A stretch of DNA of 64,000 nt from Rhytidiadelphus loreus (taxonomy: Eukaryota; Streptophyta; Bryopsida; Hypnales; Hylocomiaceae). This document shows positions 21,401-34,981 of this stretch, one piece after another (positions within the stretch are counted from its first letter, which is position 1; each line of letters opens with the position of its first letter). Under the pieces are notes generated by a model. It had not been told where the DNA came from and made no database searches. It worked only from the letters and a program-made list of their open reading frames with translations. The DNA is taken from contig OX344764.1 of NCBI GenBank assembly GCA_947034895.1, forward strand, positions 41,914,935 through 41,978,934, given 5' to 3'. The translations under genes were made by a program, and so were the position numbers.

Positions 21401-23233
21401 TTCAATTCTTTTTTTTAAAAGAGGCCATTCGAGCATGTGCATTTTGACTTCAAATGCGTCTCCCATCCTGGCTGCCACTCAAGCGCGCCCAGCGCGCTCC
21501 CAGTGAAGAAGCAGGGCCAACCCGCGCGAGTAAAAGGTAAAAAACTCTTTTGGCCCCTGCTCCCCAAGCAGGTGCTGCGCAAGTGACAACCAGCCACGTG
21601 ACTCTCCCCAAGGCGGGAGCTTTCGCAGCACCTTCTGTCGGTCAAAACGCCCCACCCCCACCCACCTTCCCGTCGCCCCTCCCCAAGTGTCTTGAAGCTT
21701 ACGGCCCAAGCCGAAGAGCAGACCGGGCGAGATTCAGTGCGAATGTTAGAAAATTTGCCAAGTGGGCCATGCATGCTCTTTTGGGGCGACTTCTTCGGCT
21801 CTGAGAGATATCATTAAATTTTTTTTTTGCATGAGCTACAGCAAATGCGGACAGGCCTCCAGATGGCGCCAATCGGAGACGTATTCCTGCAGCCTGACAA
21901 TTTAGGTCACTGGGGTAGCCCCTCTGGTGTTTTTGAGTTTTTTTTTTAATGCAATTTTCGCATTGGGGGGTATTTGGGGTGGGCCTTTTGTTTTGCATGG
22001 AGAGATTTCGTGGCTATGGTGACAGAGAGCAGGTCGGCGGGGAGGACTCCGACATCTGTTGTGCCTGGCAACTTCCCTTTGCCGCCTCACCGCCGCCAGC
22101 GACCAATCAACCACGAAGCTCAGCATCTACACATCATCACCACTGGAACTACAAGTGTGAGGTTTAATGCATACGCTGGACCTGTTGCATGCTTGGGAGA
22201 GGGGAGCTGCGCGGGCTAACTTACCTACAGGACTCGCTGAATTTGCTTGCGCAAGATTCATGCAGGACTCGCGCAAAAGGGCAAGAACTTCTCGCCAAGT
22301 GGCACCGCCACTTGGTGTTTTTCTATCGAGCCAGCCGGGGTACGTGACGTTTCAATCAACTGCAGGCCGGGAATTTATTGGAACAAAAGTAACGAGCGAG
22401 CTTGAGCTTTGCTTCGTTTTTTTTGAATTCAATCTCGATCTTCACCTTCCAGCTCGAGGAGGACGGACGTTGGAGGCCGACGTTGGAGGTGCAGCATTCA
22501 AATGGGGAGGTGGCATCATTAGTGCTTTGGTTGCGGATAGCTACCTTGCTGAGATCGACTGACTGCAGTGAGTGAAGTGATTGATTAGAGATTCTTGAAA
22601 TCGGGGACGGGACAGGGTGGGACTTTTTGCGGAAGCGCAATCGTATTCAACTTGGTTGAAATTGATCACGTCGAAATATGTGTGATTACGTGAAGTTCCT
22701 AAATCCACTCGATGGTTGATTTTTTTTTTTTTTCTTTGAGTATTGTCACAGTATTCAGGTGATTTTAGGTTGAGTGAAGGGTCACAGTATTCAGGTGGTT
22801 GAGATTGAGTGAAGTGTACGCAACCGCATTCAAAGACGAGAGCTTCTTGGACTTTCGTCTTTGGATTCGATTGATCTTGTCACTGAAATCGGATTTCGGA
22901 CGTTAGATGATGAGAGTTAAGAAGTTTTTTGGGTTTGTGTTGCGCATTCCGTGATGAAATTACTGTTGCAGATCGGTGAGAATTTGGTGACTGCAGTAAG
23001 TGAGTTGGTCGGCGATTTCGTGTTCAAGAGACACAGAATAAGAGAGTCAGCTTGATTGAAATGTTAATTAGTCGTGGTGGAAATCGATCGGAGGATCGTA
23101 TCTCACGAGTTCAGTGAATGTCTACTTGGTTGGGTTGCAGGAGAGTAGAATTTCAGGACACTGGGCGCGATTGAATTTTCAGTGTCCATTGAATCCGACG
23201 TTCAGTCCGACGTTCGTCGAAGATCGAGAGAGA
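21401..23233. other. Intergenic/leader region before the WRC gene
   Basis: 21420-21800 is GC-rich with several frames open on both strands but no recognisable protein. 22744-22815 holds two copies of a 36-37 bp unit beginning GTCACAGTATTCAGGTG. TGGGTTGCAG near 23131-23140 looks like an acceptor, so a leader intron probably ends shortly before the coding start at 23234. The transcription start cannot be placed. Confidence 0.4.
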
Positions 23234-26200
23234 ATGCGCATTCGCAAGCGCGGCAATGCGAGAACTGGCGAATCCTCCGGCGCACAACGCCCGGGCGGCG
23301 TTGGTGGCAGCCACCAGGAGCAGCTCGTGGCATCCAGCTTGCAAATAGCGCAAGATTGTGATACAGTCGCAAATGACGTGGAACACGACACGATGAAGAA
23401 TACGGGTGAAGAAGAAACTCGCGGAGGGACAGGAATCTCAGCCGACGCTAGGATTCACGAGAGAGCGGGAATTGGTGGTTCGACTTCTCGTCCTTCACCA
23501 ACACTAGTCGTGGATTTATGGCAACGCGACAGAGGAACACTCAAGCCTTCGGAATCGTACATGAATCTCGATGAATTTGTGAACTCGTTAGAGAGAGAAA
23601 AGTGTTTTCCAGCAGAAGAGTTGGCAGATCATCCACGCGACAGCAGCGTCACGCCCGTGGTGCAGATTGATGACCGTCATTTTGAAAGATTAGCGGGCGG
23701 GAGTTCAATGGCGTCGCAATCGTCGTCCTTCGAGGAGCTTGACACGTCGTTGCGCCTGGGGCAGGCGAGTCACCCCGCCATGGCGGCAAGGGAGGAGCGG
23801 GGCAAGAGTAAAATGGAATTTTTAAAAGAATTTGAATCCGACTCTGAGAACGACGGCCGGAAGAATTTGGCACCCGAATTTCATGTGAAGAGGCGTGGCA
23901 ACCCGCGAGCTGGGTATGGTGAGTTCATTGCTTTCGTGCACTCTTTTGTGTCCAATTTTTGTTTTGATTGCCGGCACCGGGCTGTATTTGTGATTCGGCG
24001 TGGCGAATCATAACTTTTTTGCCCTTTTTTCGCGGTGCAACTGTAGGGTATTCTTTGCGCGATTCATTTCTTTTGGTCTCGACTATCGTTTTGTGTCCAT
24101 TTGAGTGCACATTTCCGACACGTGCTGTATGCGAGATTTGGCGAAGTGAATTTTTTCTTTTTCTTAATTTTTTGGTGATAATGAAGGATTGCAGTGCGTG
24201 ATTCATTTCTGCTGACTTGAGATGCAGACACCAGCGGCGATGAAGCATTGGAGGGCAGAAATCAGAAGAGCTCGCCCTCGCCCAGTTCCATTGAGGAGTG
24301 CGATGAAAGCAACACGGTGCGACGACCAGTATCGGTAATATTTTTGGCCCTCTCTCACTTCATGCTCTTATTTGACGCTGTCTCAATCAGGATGTAGGAG
24401 ATGCTTCATGTAGAAATGGTTAAGATTAGTTTTCTCTGAATGAGAAAATTTCTGGACCATTTCTTGAAAACTCTGAGAGCAATTGCAAAATGCATCGATT
24501 TAGGGCTTACAGAAATTTCGGCAAACCTCTAACCTATTCTGCAACATCGGAGCATTGTTTCTTTTATTAGTCTAGTTGATTGTTGTTTGTGGATTCCTGC
24601 TAGCAAAATGAAAGGGGCATGTTATGAGTGTTGAAAGTTTTTCCGATAGATGATGTAAAACCAGTGCAAGGTTTGATGTTTAGAGGATGTAACGTCGTCA
24701 TTATTAATATATTCATGGTTCAAGATTTTAGGATGTCAAATTAGGACATTGTTGGAATTGGGCTTACGTAAGATTTGTGCATGTATATTTGTACGTTGTA
24801 TCTGTTTGCGAGATTTTAGGGTTTTGGAAAAAGACGCTGTTGGAATTGAGATTTTCTACTTTGCAGTCGTTCTGAAACTCAGATATGTTCATGCAATACA
24901 AGTGCATGTGACATTAGGTCATGTCAACGTATTACGTAAGAGCAGCGGTTCATGAATATTTCGCCGGTCTGGAACCCTGGATCCAGTGCCTAGAAGAATA
25001 GGGATAGAACGTATACATCTTAAGCTTGCTTGCTGTACGCAGGGTTGTAGTGTGTCCTGATGTAGGCTTTCAGCTTCATGAGAGTTCTAATTCTTAGGAC
25101 CTTCGGTTGCCTTAGAGACTCGTGACATAGACCACCATGTCAAAGAAACTGGGCTAATGCTTTATGTGACTTCTGATCTGACATGTCACACACCAAGTTC
25201 CGGCAATCGGGGTATCACGAGGGATTGATGATGATTTCTAATCTTATGGTGATTTGCTGAAGGATTTGCTGTTGTTGTACAGAATCTGACGGATGCAGAA
25301 CTGGAGCTTGAGCCATCTCCGTCGGGTCTCGAAACGATGAAATCTTCTACAGAAAGCATGTTACCATGGTATCTGCAATCCCCTTTCTTGATGTGGATTT
25401 TGATGCTGTGTTTCATTTTAGTTCGTAGCAATGTCATTCTAAATTCATCTTGTGAACAATGCTTGGTCCTATTAGTGGACCCTAGATCCGCTAAACAGGT
25501 CGCAGCTTGATTTGGGTGTACATGCAATTTCTGCTAAACAGTATGCGGCGGCGGCGGGTCGAAGTGTTCCGAGTGTTACTCTGTCATCTAATCGATGCCA
25601 TTCCACGTTTGTTGGTCTTTGTTGTTTCCTCAGGTTTAGCAAGAAGAGAAGAGTTTCCGAAGATACTGGTAGGAATAAATGGGAAAAATACCTTACCTTT
25701 CAAATCATAGAGAAATAATCACCATCATATTCTGCTGTCTGTAATTAGGAGCTGCTTAGATCTTCCCTCTGTTTATCCCACAATCTATTATTGCTGTTTT
25801 GGCTATGTCACCGTTACATATGGGTTGTTATTGAACTCTATTGAGTGCAAGAAGATCTCGAACAGGGGGAGTTTAATTAGGTCAGGAGTCATGCTCGAAT
25901 GTGACACCCCAGGAAAAGAGCAGAGTCAGACCTCATCAATATTACTTTGGGGGGTCCTAAAAATCCCATTATGAAATCGTTTCAATACATGGCAATGACA
26001 GTGTGCAGGGTATTTCTGTCATTTAGACAAGGTTATATTCAAGAGGTCTGAGTGTACACGCTGCTGCCTGATGGTTTGGCTGTGTCTCCTGCTGTGCAGA
26101 TAGTCCAAACAGAAGGCGCCTCCCATCACCGGCACCTACAACTACGGAAGAGCCTCTGGCAGCGGACCACCCTGCCAAGCAGCCAAGGAGAAGCCCAATG

Positions 26201-26833
26201 TTTTCGTTGTACACAGTTTATCACGAAGCGGGTCGGGAAGGGCTGACAGCAGGGGATGCCATGTCTACAATAATGCAAAAAGAATTACCTGGCTTTGAAG
26301 ACCCGGAATGCCGCTCCCGACGACATGTTACGAAACTACTGCGCAACTCGCCCTATTTCATGGAACTCGGGGAAGGGAAATTTGCGCTCTGCAGTGCCAT
26401 GATTGACGAGGAGAAAGATGACTCTTCAGAGGAGGAAGCTGGTTCAGATTCTTCACACAGACCAGAAGCAAGCAGACTTCCTGTTTCCTCTTCTTCACTG
26501 GCGATAACGGACAATGAGAAGAGGAACGAGGAAGTGGAGCTTGAAAGGACGGCGAACGAGAGTGGTGGTACCGCTACTGCAGGTGCATCCTCACAACATA
26601 CGGAGCGAAAACCTTCTGGACGAAGTGGACGACCGAAAAGATTGAAGTACCTGAAGCAGGACAATGTCGAAGAGCTCGGGAATCAATGCAATAGAAGTGA
26701 TGGCAAAGGATGGACTTGCCCTCTGCTTGCCAAAACTGGGTACCAGCTCTGTGATCACCACCTCGACAAGCTGCGCTGCAAACCGGGAAGCAGATCAAAA
26801 TACAACAAGAAGAAGAAGAAGAAGCACACTTAG
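23234..26833 (+). CDS. WRC-domain protein with a possible winged-helix region
   Basis: Probable nuclear DNA- or protein-binding factor of 584 residues. Exons: 23234-23918, 24228-24334, 25283-25368, 25499-25606, 25634-25668 (only 35 nt) and 26100-26833; phases agree throughout. The C-terminal motif at about 535-565 has C-x9-C-x10-C-x2-H spacing (CNRSDGKGWTC onward), the WRC zinc-binding pattern of GRF transcription factors and other plant nuclear proteins. It is followed by a Lys-rich tail (KKKKKKHT). No QLQ domain is visible, so it is not a GRF. Residues about 372-443 (SLYTVYHEAGREG through YFMELGEGKFALC) look like a small helix-turn-helix or winged-helix fold ending in the F..G.G.F.L wing; this is inference. 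The N-terminal 340 residues are Ser/Glu-rich and probably disordered. Specific function unknown. Confidence 0.75.
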
Positions 26834-27184
26834 GGTTAGATGCTGCTGAACCCGTCCATCATACTCAAAAGCAAGAATCGACACATAGATGAGCTGGCAG
26901 TCATCTCAGCATATTTGACATTTTGAGTACATTTTCACTGAGGGTATGTACCGTAGACATCATGATGGAAAGATCACTGCCAGCTTCAAATTATCATATC
27001 TTAAGTGTATTTGACATTCATTTGATGAAATTGCATACTGGCTCATGATAACATGTATTTGGCATGAGGATTTTGCATTAGTTACACTAGTGAAGGCCAG
27101 TCTCTGAGGGTAAACAGCTTCTTTTGGTGGAACAGCTAAGCCATGACTCCAGTGTGGTAAGCTTAAAAGCTATGTCAGCTTAGG

Positions 27185-27320
27185 TGCAGATTGTACTCTC
27201 TCACACTGTCTTGTGAATTTTTGTGCAGCTTGTACTTGTCTCCCATTGTCTTGTGGGTTTTGGTGCAGACTGCAGACTTGTTTTCTAGCACCCCCATTGT
27301 CTTGTCGGATTTTATGTAAA
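27185..27320. repeat. Short degenerate tandem repeat in the 3' flank of the WRC gene
   Basis: Three degenerate copies of a roughly 40-50 bp unit with landmarks GTGCAGATTGTACT, CCCATTGTCTTGT and GGATTTTTGTGCAG. Probably in or just beyond the 3' UTR. Confidence 0.55.
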
Positions 27321-27764
27321 TTTAGACTCTGTCAAACATTCATGATTCAGTTCTCAAACTTTCTTGATTGCCTGCTGTATGAGTTAGCATTTTGAATTTG
27401 AACTTTCAAAAAACAGATTCCTTGGTAGGGACAACAGTTCTCTCATAGAACTTTTCTACTTGTGTACTTTTTGTGGGCATTAGCATATATTATTCCACAA
27501 ACTGTCAAGGATTAGTAATTTCATACCTTTGTTCAAAGTATTGTCACTACTGGAAATGTCATCATTAAATTGACCGTCAAAATCATATGAGTCCATCTGT
27601 ATCAGGAGAGACAGAAGCCAAGGCGACAGCTAATACACACAGCGTAGGTGATTGTGTAAAGCTTGAGGTGTTGAAAGATAACATAAAAATGTCTATTCAA
27701 TTTATGTCATTGAAATTTACAAATAAATCCTGGTATCCAGGGGTCCCCACAATAGTGAATCAGA

Positions 27765-27945
27765 ACACCACAAATCAAAGTCCGTGCACACTTCCTTGTT
27801 GAGGGCTTTTCGACAAATCAAAGTCCGTGCACACTTTCTTGCTGAGGGCTTTTCGACAATACCAAGAACACGATCAGGGGATGCATGATTCTAGAGATCT
27901 CACCGTAATAAATAGATAAACAAAACAAACAACCTAATTTAATGA
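27765..27945. repeat. Dispersed repeat family copy with internal 43-bp duplication
   Basis: Landmarks AAATCAAAGTCCGTGCACAC, TTGAGGGCTTTTCGACAATACCAAGAA and TCTAGAGATCTCACCGTAA recur in the tandem pair at 34982-35467. Here the first 43 bases (through GGGCTTTTCG) are duplicated in tandem. Confidence 0.7.
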
Positions 27946-28970
27946 ATGGATGGACTACTAAAAATGCGATCGGAGAACTTATGGTGTAGGAGATTTTACC
28001 GTAACAAACTTTGGTAACCTTAATTTGCCAAAAACTTTATAATTTTTTTACATTTAGCTTGCTTTTAAAGTGTTTGTCCAATGTCTAAATTTGAATTTTT
28101 ATAATATCTATTAAAAATATTTTTGGATGCACTTCCAACAATAATAATTTCAAATTCTAATTTTATACAAGTCAAAAGTTAGAAATACATTTGAGTAGAC
28201 AATAATAGAAGATGATCTTACATAGTGAAAATCCACTCTTGAAACAATCTTCCTACTCATGCCATTTTCTGGTGCTCAAATGAGCTTTGAAACAATACAG
28301 ATGGAGCACAAATGAGTTCATTTACATTGAATTTGACCTTCACACGGGGTAATATAAACTTATGGTGAAATTTTCAGATTTTTTGAGATAATTTTCTATT
28401 TGGTACAATTTTTCTTCACTTTTTCTTCAAAAAATTCCAAAAAATTCAGTTTTTTATGAATAATTTTTAAAATTGTATTGTAAAGAAAATGTGACATTTC
28501 ATTTGTAAAAAATGAACATAAAAAATTTCATTCCTATATAGTTACAAAACGGGAGCATATAGAGTGAAAGAATTAGAAGTTGTCCTATGTGGTCATGAGC
28601 TCAATGTTCTAGAGCTAAGTGATAAAAAAAACATACTGAGAGACTATACACTTTGTTCTCTTTGAACGAACTTTATGTATTCCTACAAAATCTTGGGATC
28701 ATGGCACCAAAGTGTAGTAAGAATTAGTTAGTAATTGTTCAACTTATTCTAACTCCTAACTTTAAGTTCACGCAAGGAGATTATTCAATGGGAATTTTAT
28801 GTTAACTCCTAACTACTTGAGTGACGTATCCAAAATTTCAATTCATTTGTGTGGGAAGCAATTAAATTCCTTTGACCATTTAAAAAAAATTATAGGTAGT
28901 ATTGAAGGTTAACTATTGGAAGCGTTCATTTTTAACCAAAAAGATAAATTTTCAATTTTTGAGAGGTCCT

Positions 28971-28976
<6 letters not shown>

Positions 28977-29006
<30 letters not shown>
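28977..29006. repeat. (TA)n microsatellite
   Basis: About fifteen uninterrupted TA dinucleotides. Confidence 0.95.
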
Positions 29007-29010
<4 letters not shown>

Positions 29011-30695
29011 CATTCATGGAAGAGTAAAGTTTGCCAATTTTACTTGATTTTGTGATCTAAAAAATTTACCTATTCATTTGCTTTGAAAATGGTTCCAATG
29101 GAAAGAATAGAGTGTTTTTTTTATTTTCATTGTTGAAAATTTAAACATGCAAGTGTTGATTTGGAGATATTTGCAATTTTTACCTATAAAAAAAATTGCA
29201 TTTCAACAATTGTAAGGTGGATTGTGTAATGAGTTTGATAGCTCTTCATTTGTAGTTAAGGTTTTTGAAAGTGCATTTTAGTGTGCTACAAACAAAATTT
29301 CTAGTTGTTCATGTAACTTCCAATCCCAAAACTCTTGGTACATGCAAATTTCTCGAATATTGTGGCAATGAGCAGTATACTAAAACTAAGATGTCTACAT
29401 TTCACTTGTTATAATCTTACAACTCCTATGCAATTTTACACTTAAAAACAGATTGCATACTAATTAGCAAGGTGCTTAAACATCTACACAGTTAGATTTT
29501 GAAAGGAAAAAAAATTGATTTATTGGGGATAACTATAATCTCATGCTCTTTTTTCATAGGAAAAACACACTTGAAAAAGCTCGGGCACTTAGGGGTTAAT
29601 AGAGAAATGATTTTACCTCTAGTTCCTATTAGGGTTCTAATCCAATATAATTGCTCATGAGTAACTTATTTCCTAACAGAATTAACAAACTTGAGGAAAA
29701 TCATGTCATCACTCTTATTTATGTTTCATTATTAGAAAAATAGGATACTTTGCCTTATTTGAAGGTCTTTTCTACTGAATTTTCAATCAGACACACGAAT
29801 GCATAGCAAACATTCAACAACCAAATCACATAATCTCCAATTTTGTTCTAACTCTCCAAATTCCACATACTATTAGTATTCATTACACTATGCACATCAA
29901 TTCTTGATAGAATAATTTTTTGGAATTCTTTTAATAATAGTTTTATTAATATCTTCAAAGTTCATCATACATAAATTTTTCATTTCAACTCTTTGTCTAG
30001 TGATGCACATTACTCAAATTCCAAAAAATACACAAACAATTATTATAGTCACATTGGGCTCGACACACGCCTCTTAAGTTGTGACACTTTCCAAGTTGTA
30101 TTCTTCTCCTTTATCCCTTTCAAACAACATGTGTTCATTGTAAATATCTAACTTGGAATGATTTGAATCTTCATTAAAACTTCAAATATCTTCTAGGAGG
30201 TAACACGTAACCAATTGGGACAAAATTCCTATTTATATACCAAAATTGAGACCTACTTGCTAAATATTGTTCACTAGGATATAAACACCTAGTAATTGAA
30301 AAGTTTTCAATTATGCACTTGAATCCTTAACCTTCTACAATCACTCTTTTGGATGAATATACATACACTAGAGTGATGAATGGCCATTCACATTTTACAT
30401 GTTTTATTCATATTTGTGCATGTAAATAGCTTCATCACTTTAGTCTAGATTGTTTTTTGCACAACTCCAAATAAATGAAGTACATATTAATAAGGTAGGA
30501 GACTCTATATATGTCACGTACCACTATGTAGCATCTATGTAATAGTAGAGACATTTGAAACGTTGAAGTGTACAATGTTAATACATAGTGGTTCAAATAG
30601 GATGGCTTATGAATTGCGGCACAAATAGGATTTTTTACCTTTCAAATATGGTCCCGGTTCTCATGGTGCAAATTTGCATATCAAATACAAATCAT

Positions 30696-30983
30696 TAGGG
30701 GAGATTTCTTTATTTTAAGAGACTGTGAGTTCCCGGATTGTGGGAATGCTATGGGAACATTGATCTGACCTGGCCAAGAGACGGTCACGTCAAATATAAT
30801 TTTTTAATATATTTTTTATAAAAAATAATTTTTTTTTAATTAAAAAAAAATAGTAAAAATCTAATATATATTCTTTAATTTTAAATTTTTTTTTTTCAAT
30901 ATTATTATATTTTGACTATATAGGATTGGTTCCCAACAATGGGAACAATCCTGAAACAGTCTCCCGAGTAGCTGAAATCTCCT
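30696..30983. mobile_element. Candidate MITE with long imperfect inverted ends
   Basis: The left end GGGGAGATTTC (from 30697), then GAGACTGT and GGATTGTGGGAA, mirrors the right end GGGAACAATCC, ACAGTCTC, GAAATCTCCTC (to 30983). TA flanks both sides (within ATTA and TAAT), consistent with a TA target duplication. The interior is A/T homopolymer-rich and non-coding. Confidence 0.6.
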
Positions 30984-33900
30984 CTAATGGCTATAAATTG
31001 TTGTTTGTGAACATCAAAGATTGATAAATAATAGACATCAAAAGTTCAGTTTTTGATCACAAATACATACAATTTTATGCAATAAGATAAACTATCCCAT
31101 TATGGGCAGAATGAGTAGTGTAATATGATACTGCTATTTGGAAAATATGAGAATAAACTTTAGTAGTAGACAAGCAATAAGAAATAATACTACAATTAGC
31201 ATAAAAAAATAGCTATTTTTGAAGGCTTCTATCAATCCAATCCATAATGATCTTAATAGCAACTACTAACTTCTATTGCTAGAATGAATTGATTTAGAGT
31301 GAATTGATGACAATGTATAATTAAAGCATAGTTTTTGCCCATTCTTGCTATATATTATCCTCATTTTGTGCAATCAACTCCAATAAGCAAGTAAGTAATT
31401 CCTTCACTTATATTTTCTATTTGCTAATGCAAATATTAACTAGGAATGGGGCATTTTCTAGATGTCAGGAATGTTTGGACTAGAATGGGGTAGTTTACCT
31501 TAGTTGGTCTTCAAAAGATTATTTGCAAGTTCTCGGGAAGATGCATAATTACTTAACTTGGAACCAAAAAACTTTCAATTCAAGTCATTGCATTATGCTT
31601 TTGCTTTATCAAGGTAGGAGGTCCATAAATGGACTAGGGGCTTAAGTGCATCACCTATCAAAGAATGAATGACATGTTCCTTAAGATTTCTATTACTACC
31701 ATTAATGAGATAGGCAGAGTTAAAGGGACAATTTATGAACCTCCTACCTCAATTACATTGTGTTCTAAGTGTAACACTTTCACTAACTCGAGGTACATTC
31801 TAGTGTGAATGTACTGCTGTTCATGATATTTTTTGAGTTTCACCAGCTATTTTCCTTCACTCCCCATATTAAACCAATTTTTCAAGTATCAAATCCACTT
31901 ATTTTCTCTATTTTTTTTACTCCAAACTAAAATTTTCCAAATTTTGTCACCATTGTTTTTTGTTGGTGTTTTCAAATTGCTTAACTGTTTTCATCCCCCA
32001 ATTCCCGCATAGGCTAACTTTGAACTTGCCGCCGTTTTTTTTCCCAAACATTCGAATGTACGCCTAAGCCGGTGCTATAATTCCAGGTGGCATTTCAAAA
32101 TCAATCCATCGTTCATTGTACTGGTTCCCGCCCTCTGTCTTCCTACAAGGAACAAAAACAAAATGCTTGAAATGAAGCTGCGACCCACTTTTTCAGGAAG
32201 CATGTTAACTTTTGGTTAGGATTGCAATGATAAAAACTTCGGACAAGTCCGTACCGGGCGCTGCCAAGTCAGTACGGGGCACGGGCTTGCGGCAAATGTA
32301 CGCGTAACAACGCATTGGAAACAAAATAAAAGCTAAGTTATTCATTTGTCAAAGAGAGTAGGTCCAGTACATATCCCCATCTTGTACAGTACAGTACATT
32401 TTTGTCAGTTGTCGATCACTTTAATTTGAAGCTAACTTACGTACGGGGAGGAGAAACCGACTTTTAGTTAGATGCCGGCGGGTTGTTTTGACGATTGCCG
32501 AAACAAAATGAAAGATAGGGGATGCACTTACGACTGTAAAAGCATGTTTGGGGAAATTGGACAATTATCTTGGTACCTATTCCCGTGAATATTTAATTGA
32601 ATTTGTACTAGGGGATGAAGAAATGGGTTGGATAAAAAATTTTAAACTATTGAAGAATTAACTAAGGTAAGGAAATTTAACCACCCTCTTGCCAAGGCTA
32701 GCTAACTAGGCAACCCAACAATTAACTATCAAGTAGCGTTGCACTCTATGAGGGTTTACTTTCATCACCTTATTTCAAAATTTTGATAAAGGTTGTATCT
32801 CTCTCTCATACACAGTCACACTTGATCGAGTTTTGTCTCCCTCTATCATACTCTAGCTTCTTGTTCCGCTTATGTACATGTTTGATTTTTTTTTGTCTAT
32901 GAGTGATGGTGCTAGGGTGCTAGGCATATCTACCCTTTGGAGGTACAAGAAGGTACCGACATTTGATTTGTGTGTCTCTTTTGATGTACTAACCAACCTC
33001 CCAAAAATGTGTGGCCTCCAATTTGGGATCCTAATATTTTTTTGAAGGCTAAATCCTTAGACCCAAGATGGTGGGACTTGGTTTGATTCAATTTTGGCAT
33101 GGACTAAAAGTTAGCCAACCAATGCAATTGTTGCCTACCTTAAAAAGGGCACATCCAAAAAGTTCAAGGAGAAGACAAGTGTACCCATTCTTGCTTTTCT
33201 TAAAAACACTATTTTCATTTCACTAACCACCATGCATTGCAAAATGACCAAAATGTTGTGAAATTTTGGTATAAGCATTCTCAACCCTCTTGTCTTTCAT
33301 TGTAGACAAAAGGTCATCATTTCAAAATATTCTCACTAAGATATGCTCCTTCAAAGCGCACCACCTTGATTTTCCATTGACCCAAATAAAACTTCAAACT
33401 TAAATATCTACTAAATCATACAATCAAGTAATTTGAATTTTTTTGAGGTGCTCACTCTCAATGTGAAACTGCAAGATCCTAGAGTTACATTCTAGAAGGT
33501 CTCAAGAAAAAATGAGCAAACAAGTTGCTCAAGTTCTTGGCAGTTTGGGCCCATTTTTAAAGTACACCCTCTTGGGTCTTTAAGAGTTAAAACTACAACA
33601 AAAGATAAAACACTAAAATTTGAACTTTCATCAAAAACAGTTTCTTTTATCTAGAAAATCAACTGAGTGTAAATAAATCAAGAGGTTATTGACCGACCAA
33701 AAAAGACATATCTAAGATATACCGAGTAAAGAAACAAAAATTCAAGTGAACTCAAATAGAAGTGGAAGTCCACCGAGTTTCATAAGAAAAAAACTCTCTC
33801 AGGAATGTTCTCTGAAAAGAGGCAACATGTAGCGTGAAAAACTCAACCAAGAAACTGCACTTCAAAGCTGGAGAGGGCGCAATGGCACATGGGCCTCCTG

Positions 33901-33998
33901 TGACCGAAAAGCAAAAGCCGACTCTAACTTGCTCAGTAAGGTAGTCAGCAACCATTTAAAAGCTGATTGTGTTTTGGGGAAACTGAACTCCTTGAACG

Positions 33999-34170
33999 AA
34001 TTTTCAGTAAATTTTTATAGTAAGAAAAATGGAATTGTCATCTAACCCAAGTCGTTTCATATTTTTTGTACCTTTGTGGAATTAGTTACAAATTTTTAAA
34101 GTTGAAATGTAGTGGTCACTAAAAGCGACCACCTCTTGAAATGTACGTTGTTGGTACACTAAAGAAAGCA
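33999..34170. repeat. Dispersed repeat, partner near 19398-19570
   Basis: The two segments are colinear: TTTTCAGTAAATTTT, GTCGTTTCATATTTTTTG, CTTTGTGGAATTA, AATTTTNAAGTTGAAATG, CTTGAAATGTACG and GTACA. No terminal repeats identified. Confidence 0.55.
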
Positions 34171-34981
34171 AAATGTACCTTTGGGTCATGATTGTTTATA
34201 GAGCACAGGTGCTTTTGGGCCAACCATGGGAGATACACAATCCAAGATAGAGATTAACCCCTTAATCCTTAAAAGACAGAGCTCATGATTGTGTAGTCAA
34301 ACTTGGAAATCTCTCACTTTGTATCTTCTATTTCTTCTCTGCTATGAGTGAAATATTTTGGTTTATTTTTTAGAGATGAAATCACATGTATAGTATTTGT
34401 CATGTAATTATCAAATATTTTTGGAAAAATTCAAATTACCATTAATTTTTGAAGAAAAAATGAAGAAAATTCGTATCATGTACAAATTATGTTTACAAAA
34501 TATAAAATTTTCATAACTAAAATAAATTATAATATAGAACATTGTGGTATAAAAAAAATTCCGTGTTACTTCATAATATTTGAAACTGTGGTTTTAGATT
34601 CTCAACTTGAAACTTCACTTAAATGCTTGTTTTAAGGAATTTTTCAAAATTTCCAAGTGAAGTAGAATTTGCACTTCATAAGCTTCATTTTTGAATATTT
34701 TTTATTTTTACTTTATGATTCAATCTTTTTTTACAGTCATTTTTAAAATTAAAAAAATTACTTTTCAAGGCCAAACCTATCAATATCCTTTGAATTATAA
34801 AATATTTGGGGATGTGTTTGCATTCATTATATTCTTTGAAATTTGAATGTCTAGTCTTTGAGGGATTAAGGAAGAGATTCTATGGGATCTTCTTTGGTTG
34901 TCCCTCCTTTGAGCGCAATAACAATGATGCGCTAATACTTTGGAGGAGCAACACAACAAGCCATTCCACTTTCAATTTGAA

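Noticed and set aside
21415..21804. Overlapping open frames in GC-rich sequence on both strands
   Set aside because: No family motif, and frames open on both strands are expected in GC-rich DNA. I also considered GAGCATG-type inverted ends here, but the match was too short.
33752..33955. 67-codon minus-strand frame in the gene-poor interval
   Set aside because: Short, no motif, and no splice-compatible neighbours.
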